From: an uncultured Flavobacteriales bacterium
Lineage (GTDB): Bacteria > Bacteroidota > Bacteroidia > Flavobacteriales_D > Sanyastnellaceae
DNA: 5,510 nt
Direction of reading: 5' to 3'
Assembly: GCA_913057815.1 (NCBI GenBank)
Contig: CAJXOV010000187.1
Span: forward strand, 1-5,510
Shown: positions 1 through 5,467 of the stretch, piece after piece
Layout of the letters: every line of letters begins with the position of its first letter
Position numbering within the stretch: position 1 is the first letter of the stretch
The notes under the pieces: generated by a model
What the model was told of the DNA's origin: nothing
Database searches by the model: none
What the model saw: the letters and a program-made list of their open reading frames with translations, nothing else
Made by a program: the position numbers and the translations under genes

Positions 1-1
1 A

Positions 2-862
2 GAAGGGTGGGCCAGCATAATGTGGGAACAAAGTGCACAAAGAACAATTATAGACAAAGCATGGTATGAAAGCTTAATTCACATTTTCAAATTTCCCGTG
101 GAGCACTTATATCATTTAGCCCCATGGAGTCTGTTTGTGATTTTTTTATTTAAAAAAGATGTCCGAAGAAAAATTTGGCAGAATGAATTCTTGAAACTTC
201 TTTCGCTAATTCTAATTGTGAATGTTCCTGTTTACTGGTTAAGCCCGGGGTATTATCCTAGGTATTTATTCATGCTATATCCTATTATTTTCATCCTTTT
301 AGCTCAAGGTTATTTTGTTTCTGAAAATGAACGAGCTAAGAAAATACTTCGATATATATTTCTCGGTTTTGCGGCTTTGATGATAATCGGGGCTATGGTA
401 CTCCCTTTCTTATCCTTGGATTTAGGTTTTTCAATTTTGAAAGGCGTAATAGTAGTCCTCTTAGCCTTAATTTCTATAGGAGCTTTGATTTATTTAAAAC
501 AACATAAATATGTTGGATTCATTCTAGTTTTATTAACCTTTAAGCTAGCCTTTAGTTGGTCAGGAGTTCCTGCTAGATTGAAAAGTGGAAGAACATTTGA
601 ATATAAAACTGAAGCTGTAGCTTTAGCTAAGCAGACCACAGATGAACGACTAAAGTTACTTAGATGGTCAGCCATTAACCAGCAATCTGCTTTTTACATT
701 CAAAGAGAAAGAAAAGAAATTCTATGGCATACTGAAGGTGTTTGGCCAGATGCATATCATTTAGTAGCTGAAAAGTGGATTGATAAACACAACTTTGAAA
801 AACTAGACAGTATGACTATCAAGTTTGGAAATAGAGAGTTGTATTTAGTGAAAACAGATTAA
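2..862 (+). CDS. GT39/ArnT-like membrane glycosyltransferase, C-terminal part (5' end missing)
   Basis: This is the C-terminal part of an integral-membrane protein. The frame is open from the first complete codon at position 2 (residues E-G-W-A-S-I before the first Met at 20), so the gene starts upstream of the window and the Met at 20 is probably internal. Counting from that Met, hydrophobic segments lie near residues 30-45, 58-75, 82-99, 112-132, 138-159 and 163-180. A soluble tail of about 90 residues follows. The pattern 'LAPWSLF', then 'WLSPGYYPRYLFMLYPII', resembles the later membrane segments of GT39 enzymes (ArnT and protein O-mannosyltransferase-like), which move sugars from polyprenyl-phosphate carriers at the periplasmic face of the inner membrane. 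Those enzymes are usually around 500 residues or more, so roughly the first half is missing, including the catalytic N-terminal loop. Donor and acceptor cannot be inferred. The gene ends 23 bases before the oxidoreductase, suggesting co-transcription. Confidence 0.7.
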   Translation, partial: EGWASIMWEQSAQRTIIDKAWYESLIHIFKFPVEHLYHLAPWSLFVIFLFKKDVRRKIWQNEFLKLLSLILIVNVPVYWLSPGYYPRYLFMLYPIIFILLAQGYFVSENERAKKILRYIFLGFAALMIIGAMVLPFLSLDLGFSILKGVIVVLLALISIGALIYLKQHKYVGFILVLLTFKLAFSWSGVPARLKSGRTFEYKTEAVALAKQTTDERLKLLRWSAINQQSAFYIQRERKEILWHTEGVWPDAYHLVAEKWIDKHNFEKLDSMTIKFGNRELYLVKTD

Positions 863-885
863 ATAGCCACATTATTAAAAGCACT

Positions 886-1950
886 TTGAACAAGACACAC
901 ATTATAATAATAGGCCAAGGAATAGCCGGCAGCTTGTTAGCTCATGAGCTAATAAAAGCGGGTAAAAAAGTGCTTGTAGTGGATAATGGTCATAAGACTT
1001 CGGCTACTTTAATAGCAGCAGGAATGTGGAATCCCATCTTGTTTAAGAAACTGAAAAAATCATGGAGAGCAGATGATTTGTTACCAGTATTGCTACACGT
1101 ATACTCTGAATTAGAAGAGATTCTAGATAAGAAGTTTATGTACAATCGAGAAATCGTTCGGTTGTTTCCAAGTAATGATGCGGCCAATGACTTTCATTTA
1201 GCAGCAAACGATGAGCGGTATTCAGTTTATTTAGAAGAAAAGACCCAGCTAGAAGTAGAAGCGGTAGCTAACGATGAATTTGGATATGGTACTATAAAAG
1301 GAGGCTATATAGACTTGCCTGTTTTCCTGCCCGCATTCAAAGATTATTTGGAAAATCAAGATGCATTTTTAGAGGCAGAGTTTAACGAAAAAGATTTAGA
1401 AATAACGGATTATGGAGTTATATGGAATGGTTATGAAGCCGAAAAAATCATCTATGCCAATGGATATAAAACCACAGAAAGCAAGTTTTGGAGTTACCTT
1501 CCTATAACCAGAACCCATGGAAACATGCTTCATGTAAGAGCTGACGATTTGAAATTAAAAGGAGTCTTCAATAATGGCCAATGGCTGCTAAATTTAGAAG
1601 ATGGCTCGTATAAAATGGGAGCCACTTTTGAATGGGACTTACCAGAACCTTCGCCCTCAGAGGAAAGCAAACAAAAATTGATAAAAAAATTAGAATCTGG
1701 GCTAAAAGAAAAACCAGAATTAGAGCTAGTAAAACACCACGCAGGAATAAGACCTACTTCAGCTGATCACCGCCCTATAATGGGCTTTCATGCTGATCAT
1801 CCTGAAATAGGTATATTCAATGGAATGGGAACAAAAGGAATTATGCTTGCTCCACTTTTTGCGAAGCAACTCACCTCTTTAATCACTTCACAAACTCCTA
1901 TTGAAGATGCGGTAAATGTTAACAGGTTCAGAAATAAAACGAAGGATTAA
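886..1950 (+). CDS. DAO-family FAD-dependent oxidoreductase
   Basis: A 354-residue flavoprotein of the D-amino-acid/glycine oxidase (DAO) superfamily, probably cytoplasmic. A dinucleotide-binding fold opens the protein: beta strand HIIIIG, then GQGIAG (G10-x-G12-x-x-G15), then D33 at the end of the second strand, placed to bind the FAD ribose. The C-terminal part has the family's closing FAD/substrate region: AGIRPTSADHRPIMG (residues 286-300, with R289) and NGMGTKG (312-318). Length fits single-domain DAO proteins such as glycine oxidase. The substrate is unknown, and no thiamine-synthesis gene is present to suggest ThiO. The start is TTG: the frame is open back to a stop at 832-834, but the only other start-like codons there are ATT, and TTG puts the GxGxxG motif at the usual distance from the N-terminus. 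There is no evident Shine-Dalgarno. The gene follows the glycosyltransferase by 23 bases, and its stop shares TTAA with the convergent lipoprotein gene. Confidence 0.85.
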   Translation: MNKTHIIIIGQGIAGSLLAHELIKAGKKVLVVDNGHKTSATLIAAGMWNPILFKKLKKSWRADDLLPVLLHVYSELEEILDKKFMYNREIVRLFPSNDAANDFHLAANDERYSVYLEEKTQLEVEAVANDEFGYGTIKGGYIDLPVFLPAFKDYLENQDAFLEAEFNEKDLEITDYGVIWNGYEAEKIIYANGYKTTESKFWSYLPITRTHGNMLHVRADDLKLKGVFNNGQWLLNLEDGSYKMGATFEWDLPEPSPSEESKQKLIKKLESGLKEKPELELVKHHAGIRPTSADHRPIMGFHADHPEIGIFNGMGTKGIMLAPLFAKQLTSLITSQTPIEDAVNVNRFRNKTKD

Positions 1951-2552
1951 AACTGGACCTCAGAAGAAACTCCAGAAACAGTGCTCCCATCTTCAAAAGT
2001 TAGCTTTACCGAAAATGAATGCGCTAAATTGTTTTCAGGAAGTGAACTCAACTTTAAAGCGATTTCAGGAACATACACATATCCAGTATTTATAGAACTA
2101 AGCACATTCTCTAATTCTACTTTCAGGTATTGAGGTGTTCCTTCTTCAGAATCTTCATCGTATTCTAATACATGAAAAAAGTGATTTATACTTTCTCCTG
2201 CAGGTATATCCTGAAAATCCGAGGTAGATATAATCTTTATACCACTAGCTTTGTGTTTTAACCCTTGTTCTCCATCTCCCGGACATGGCTGTGTAGCCAT
2301 AGCTTGATTTATAAAGCTAAATGAAGGTGTCATATCGGCTAAAAACTCTCTTTTAGTAAACTCTAGCCATAACTCAAACCCATCAGCTTCCTCTATAGTC
2401 AAATCTTCAAATTCATCATAAAGAGAATTATTCCAAATAGATTTCACCGTCATTTCTGTGGGCATGTAAAATGGGTCCACATCTGGACAACAACACGAGG
2501 GAATCAATCCCATAAAAACAAGCATCAAGGGGAAAATTTTGAATAATTTCAT
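1947..2552 (-). CDS. Uncharacterised lipoprotein
   Basis: A 201-residue protein of unknown function. The N-terminus is a lipoprotein signal peptide: K2 and K5, a hydrophobic stretch FPLMLVFMGLI, then I-P-S-C with the likely lipidated Cys at 20. C21 and C22 follow directly, so the exact cleavage site is ambiguous (PSCC also fits). Two Asp follow soon after (residues 24 and 26), which weakly recalls the acidic surface-export signal of Bacteroidota lipoproteins. The mature part has no membrane segment and alternates polar and beta-prone stretches, with one further Cys in QPCPGDG (about residue 89), so a beta-sandwich-like fold is plausible. The layout (Cys cluster, short N-terminal linker, 'KLTFEDGSTVSG' near the end) recalls small DUF lipoproteins common in Bacteroidota, but I cannot assign a family with confidence. 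It is convergent with the oxidoreductase and divergent from paaZ, so it is probably transcribed alone. Confidence 0.75.
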   Translation of the reverse strand: MKLFKIFPLMLVFMGLIPSCCCPDVDPFYMPTEMTVKSIWNNSLYDEFEDLTIEEADGFELWLEFTKREFLADMTPSFSFINQAMATQPCPGDGEQGLKHKASGIKIISTSDFQDIPAGESINHFFHVLEYDEDSEEGTPQYLKVELENVLSSINTGYVYVPEIALKLSSLPENNLAHSFSVKLTFEDGSTVSGVSSEVQF

Positions 2553-2581
2553 TAATTAGTTTGGGTTATTTAGATTTTATA

Positions 2582-2611
2582 CGAAGATAATTCTTCTGCC
2601 TATAAAACGAA
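2582..2611 (-). promoter_or_regulatory. Possible Bacteroidota-type promoter of the lipoprotein gene
   Basis: Read on the minus strand, TATCTTCG (2589 down to 2582) resembles the Bacteroidota -7 element TAnnTTTG with one mismatch. TTCG lies 18 bases upstream of it (2611 down to 2608), where a TTTG/TTG -33 element would be expected. This would give a 5' leader of roughly 20-25 bases before the ATG at 2552. Both elements are imperfect and the region is AT-rich, so chance matches are likely. Confidence 0.25.
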
Positions 2612-2641
2612 TATCAGTCTAAAAAGCTTGGGTCTTAAGTC

Positions 2642-2710
2642 AGTTCTTAGTTTGTAGTTTATGGTTCATAGTTGATTATCTACAAACTAGAAAACCATCA
2701 ACTATGAACT
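2642..2710. repeat. Inverted pair of degenerate 7-base repeat arrays
   Basis: The left arm is five consecutive heptamers on the plus strand: AGTTCTT, AGTTTGT, AGTTTAT, GGTTCAT, AGTTGAT (2642-2676), consensus RGTTYRT-like. After a short spacer the same family recurs on the minus strand, read from 2710 backwards: AGTTCAT, AGTTGAT, GGTTTTC, then AGTTTGT (2688-2682) after a one-base slip. As a result TAGTTTGTAG (2648-2657) is exactly complementary to 2680-2689, and GTTCATAGTTGAT (2664-2676) to 2697-2709. The segments are ordered A-B-A'-B', not nested as in a simple hairpin. It contains no gene. It could be a dispersed intergenic repeat or a structured leader of paaZ. Confidence 0.8.
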
Positions 2711-2711
2711 G

Positions 2712-2758
2712 AAAAATTGAAACGGCTATTCCTTACCTTGCACCCATATTCAATTTTT
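2712..2758 (+). promoter_or_regulatory. Inverted repeat directly before the paaZ start
   Basis: AAAAATTGAA at 2712-2721 is exactly complementary to TTCAATTTTT at 2749-2758, giving a 10-bp, very AT-rich stem with a 27-base loop. It begins three bases after the preceding repeat and ends one base before the AGGAG that precedes the paaZ ATG. If formed in the mRNA it would sit against the ribosome-binding region. The repeat is seen directly; a regulatory role is inference, and the stem is weak and the loop long. Confidence 0.35.
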
Positions 2759-2763
2759 AGGAG
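2759..2763 (+). promoter_or_regulatory. Shine-Dalgarno-like AGGAG, too close to the start
   Basis: AGGAG lies only two bases before the ATG at 2766, closer than a working Shine-Dalgarno normally sits, and Bacteroidota depend little on this element. It does not move the start: the protein reads as PaaZ from this ATG (MTKLGNYVLGNW, matching the usual PaaZ beginning) and no later Met fits better. Confidence 0.25.
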
Positions 2764-2765
2764 AA

Positions 2766-5249
2766 ATGACCAAGCTAGGAAATTACGTTTTAGGAAACTG
2801 GGAAACAGGCGCTGGAGAAGGTGTTCCTGTCTATAATGCTTTTAACGGAGAACTCATACACCACTCTACTACGGAGGGATTAGACTTCGGAGATATTTTA
2901 CAATACGGAAGAGCTACGGGAGGACCAGCATTAAGAAAAATGACTTTCCAGCAGCGTGGAAATATGCTGAAAAAGCTGGCCATGCACCTCATGAAAAAGA
3001 AGGCCGAGTTTTATCCTATTAGCTACCTCACTGGAGCTACTAAAGCAGATAGCTGGATAGACATAGAAGGAGGATTCGGTAATCTTTTTGCCAACGCTTC
3101 TCTGCGTAAATTATTCCCTAACCAAACCTTTCATGTAGACGGAGCTCCTATAGATTTAAGCCGTGGTGAAGCGTTTATGGGGCATCACATTATGGTTCCC
3201 AAACAGGGTGTGGCCATTCACATTAACGCCTACAATTTCCCGGTGTGGGGAATGCTAGAAAAGTGTGCTGTAAACTGGATGGCTGGAGTGCCGGCAGTGG
3301 TGAAACCAGCTACCTCTACTAGCTTTTTAACCGAGGCAGTAGTGAGAGAAATTATAGCTAGTAAAATTCTTCCAGAAGGCGCGTTGCAATTAATCTGTGG
3401 ATCTGCCCGAACGATTCTAGAAACCGTAATGTCTCAAGATGTAGTCACATTTACCGGTTCTGCTAGCACAGGGAAAATGCTCAAAGCCAACCCTAGAGTT
3501 ATAGATGAAGCCGTTCCGTTTAACATGGAAGCAGATTCTCTAAACTGCTCTGTTCTCGGAGAAGATGCTGTCCCTGGAACTCCTGAATTTGATTTATTTG
3601 TTAAAGAAGTTATAAAAGAAATGACTACCAAGTGTGGTCAGAAATGTACTGCCATCCGTAGAATATTTGTACCTGAAAACTTGGTGGAAGATGTGCAGAA
3701 AGCCATAGGAAAAGCACTGGCTAAAGTATCCATAGGAAATCCTTCACTGAAGGAGGTGAGAATGGGAGCATTGGCTAGTAAAGACCAGGTAAAAGAGGTT
3801 CAGGAGCGCGTAGCCATGCTTAGTAAAACCGCAGAAGTAGTCTATGGAGATAAAGATGCACTGAATCTCATAGATGCCAATGCTACAGACGGAGCTTTCT
3901 TAGCGCCTATTCTGTTATTGGAAAAAGAGCCGCATAAAAATGTAGCTGTTCACGAGGTGGAAGCCTTCGGTCCGGTGGCTACTATAATGCCTTATAAAAA
4001 TTTAGAAGACGCCATAGAATTGGCCAAGATGGGAAAAGGTTCTCTGGTATGTTCTATAGCTACATTCAATGATGAAATAGCAAGAGAATTTGTGATAGGA
4101 GCAGCCAGCCATCATGGTAGAATTATGGTGATCAATAGAGAAATGGCCAAGTTCAGTACTGGCCACGGTTCGCCATTACCGCAGCTTACTCACGGAGGTC
4201 CAGGAAGAGCTGGTGGTGGAGAAGAAATGGGAGGAATGAGAGGAGTAGCGCATTATTTGCAACGCACCGCTATCCAAGGAACTCCTACTACCATCTCAGA
4301 AATTACAGGAATTTACCAAGCAGGAGCCAAGTACAAAGAGTCTCCTGCGCATCCGTTTAGCTATCATTTTGAGGATATCAAACCGGGAATGTCGCTAAAA
4401 ACACATAATAGAACGGTAACGGATACCGATATTATCAATTTCGCTAATCTTACGTGGGACCATTTTTATGCGCATACAGACATTACTTCACTGGCAGGAA
4501 CCATTTTTGAAAAGCGATGTGCGCATGGTTATTTCATAGTCTCTGCAGCAGCGGGATTATTTGTTTACCCGAATAAAGGGCCCGTGGCTGCCAATTATGG
4601 ATTGGAAGAAATTCGTTTTCTAAAGCCTATTTACCATAACGACACCATTTATGTGCGCCTAACGTGTAAAGAACGTGTAGAGCGAGATGTACGTGGAAGA
4701 GAATTCCCGTCAGGAATAGTGAAGTGGTACGTAGAAGTGTTTGACCAAAATGACGAGCTTTCTGCTATAGCTACCATCTTAACTATGGTAGAAAAGAAGT
4801 CTCCGTTTATGGAGTTTTCTAAAAAGAACATAGCGGCCAAATTGGTAAACCTTACCGATTCTACAGAAGCTAAATGGGGTGGATTAACTCCACAGCAAAT
4901 GGTAGAGCATTTAGAAACACAGCTGAGGTTAACATACGCTTCTGATAAGAGAGAATTAACTACTCCAGAAGAAATGCTAGAGGCGTACACGGAGTCTTTA
5001 TACAACCACAGAAAATTCCCTAAAGGAACTCAAGCTCCATACCCAGTAGGTGGGCCAAATAAACATGAGAACTTAGAAGCAGCCAAGGCTGAACTTTTAA
5101 AAGCTCATGATGAAATGGAGGCATTTTTCAAAGAAACCCCAGAGTTCACATCTGTCCACCCTACGTTTGGTGAGTTGGATAAATTCATGTGGGACTTGAT
5201 GAGCAGAAAACATTTCCATCATCATTTTGAGCAGTTTGGGTTGGTGTAA
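2766..5249 (+). CDS. paaZ: PaaZ (oxepin-CoA hydrolase / aldehyde dehydrogenase) with extra C-terminal DUF1569/DinB-like domain
   Basis: This 827-residue cytoplasmic protein is the ring-cleaving enzyme of aerobic phenylacetate catabolism. PaaZ hydrolyses oxepin-CoA to an open-chain semialdehyde and oxidises that with NADP+ to 3-oxo-5,6-dehydrosuberyl-CoA. Residues about 1-515 are the aldehyde dehydrogenase: FTGSASTGK (229-237) in the cofactor site, general base E255 in NMEADSLN, nucleophile C294 in GQKCTAIRR, and the PaaZ signature GHGSPLPQLTHGGPGRAGGGEE (466-487). Residues about 527-678 are the MaoC-like hydratase, with catalytic D565 and H570 in WDHFYAH and the conserved AHGYFIVSAAAGLFV. E. 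coli PaaZ (681 residues) ends here. This protein continues from about 681 with a DUF1569/DinB-like domain: KWGGLTPQQMVEHLE (W704, H715), HPTFGELDKFMW (798-809) and HFHHHFEQFG (816-825). H715, H816 and H820 could form a DinB-type metal triad. No frame break or long linker is seen. No other paa gene is nearby, so it is probably monocistronic. The first two domains are very secure; the third is a family-pattern assignment. Confidence 0.95.
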   Translation: MTKLGNYVLGNWETGAGEGVPVYNAFNGELIHHSTTEGLDFGDILQYGRATGGPALRKMTFQQRGNMLKKLAMHLMKKKAEFYPISYLTGATKADSWIDIEGGFGNLFANASLRKLFPNQTFHVDGAPIDLSRGEAFMGHHIMVPKQGVAIHINAYNFPVWGMLEKCAVNWMAGVPAVVKPATSTSFLTEAVVREIIASKILPEGALQLICGSARTILETVMSQDVVTFTGSASTGKMLKANPRVIDEAVPFNMEADSLNCSVLGEDAVPGTPEFDLFVKEVIKEMTTKCGQKCTAIRRIFVPENLVEDVQKAIGKALAKVSIGNPSLKEVRMGALASKDQVKEVQERVAMLSKTAEVVYGDKDALNLIDANATDGAFLAPILLLEKEPHKNVAVHEVEAFGPVATIMPYKNLEDAIELAKMGKGSLVCSIATFNDEIAREFVIGAASHHGRIMVINREMAKFSTGHGSPLPQLTHGGPGRAGGGEEMGGMRGVAHYLQRTAIQGTPTTISEITGIYQAGAKYKESPAHPFSYHFEDIKPGMSLKTHNRTVTDTDIINFANLTWDHFYAHTDITSLAGTIFEKRCAHGYFIVSAAAGLFVYPNKGPVAANYGLEEIRFLKPIYHNDTIYVRLTCKERVERDVRGREFPSGIVKWYVEVFDQNDELSAIATILTMVEKKSPFMEFSKKNIAAKLVNLTDSTEAKWGGLTPQQMVEHLETQLRLTYASDKRELTTPEEMLEAYTESLYNHRKFPKGTQAPYPVGGPNKHENLEAAKAELLKAHDEMEAFFKETPEFTSVHPTFGELDKFMWDLMSRKHFHHHFEQFGLV

Positions 5250-5255
5250 ATTTTA

Positions 5256-5299
5256 GGTTGAATTTATACTTAGTGGAGTGTGGTATACATAAACCTTTT
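5256..5299 (+). terminator. Weak possible terminator after paaZ
   Basis: AGGTT (5255-5259) pairs with AACCT (5292-5296) and TATAC (5265-5269) with GTATA (5283-5287), separated by unpaired bases and followed by a short T run (5296-5299). The stem is interrupted, AT-rich and carries a 13-base loop, so it is a poor intrinsic terminator. It is recorded only as the best candidate in the expected place, starting six bases after the stop codon. Confidence 0.2.
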
Positions 5300-5383
5300 A
5301 GCAAGCGCTTAAAATCGTTTTATTAATCTGATTTTCTGTCTGTTGATCGTGTTTATTCTTAAATTAGAAGTCTTAAAAATATA

Positions 5384-5415
5384 GTACGAATAAAGTGCAT
5401 GCACTTTACACGTAC
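5384..5415. promoter_or_regulatory. 32-base near-perfect palindrome, operator-like
   Basis: The core TAAAGTGCATGCACTTTA (5391-5408) is a perfect 18-base palindrome. The symmetry continues outward: after two mismatched pairs, GTACG (5384-5388) is complementary to CGTAC (5411-5415) about the same axis. In total 14 of 16 base pairs are symmetric with no spacer at the centre, as expected for a site bound by a dimeric or tetrameric regulator rather than an RNA hairpin. It ends 18 bases before the ATG at 5434, so it may control that gene. The cognate regulator is unknown. The rest of 5250-5433 holds no gene and no clear promoter that I can see. Confidence 0.45.
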
Positions 5416-5433
5416 GTTAGGGTGTATTAAACC

Positions 5434-5467
5434 ATGAAGCTGAAAATTCTATACATAATATTAATAT
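5434..5467 (+). CDS. Probable start of an exported or membrane protein, cut by contig end
   Basis: An ATG at 5434 opens eleven codons reading M-K-L-K-I-L-Y-I-I-L-I before genomic sequence stops at 5467. Two Lys followed by an uninterrupted hydrophobic run is the typical beginning of a signal peptide or a first membrane segment. Codons read beyond 5467 would come from adapter and must not be included. With so little sequence the gene cannot be identified, and a chance ATG remains possible. The palindrome just upstream gives some support that a regulated gene starts here. Confidence 0.45.

Noticed and set aside
20..22. ATG at 20 as the true start of the glycosyltransferase
   Set aside because: The frame is open to the window edge, and the protein would begin in the middle of a family normally around 500 residues long; an internal Met in a truncated gene is more likely.
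490..675. Short minus-strand open frames opposite the glycosyltransferase (490-675), oxidoreductase (990-1187) and paaZ (3434-3631)
   Set aside because: All are about 60 codons, fully antisense to well-supported genes, with no signal, motif or promoter of their own.
1760..1800. Repeated GCTGATCA within the oxidoreductase gene
   Set aside because: Both copies encode Ala-Asp-His inside the conserved C-terminal region; the short match is explained by the protein sequence.
2717..2741. Bacteroidota promoter for paaZ from TTG (2717) and TACCTTGC (2734)
   Set aside because: The spacer is only 14 bases against the usual 19 or so, and the -7 element misses two consensus bases. TTAGTTTG at 2647 is also imperfect, so no paaZ promoter is called.
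4649..5005. 118-codon open frame on the minus strand inside paaZ
   Set aside because: It lies wholly opposite the conserved hydratase and extension coding sequence, has no recognisable protein features, and is most simply explained by the composition of the plus-strand gene.
5303..5321. AAGCGCTT followed by AAAATCGTTTT as a terminator
   Set aside because: The 8-base palindrome has no loop, and the following AAAA-TCG-TTTT stem is four A-T pairs, too weak to act as an intrinsic terminator.
1..5467. tRNA, rRNA, CRISPR array, insertion sequence or phage elements
   Set aside because: None was found: no regularly spaced direct repeats with spacers, no transposase or integrase, and no tRNA-like sequence in the two sizeable non-coding regions.
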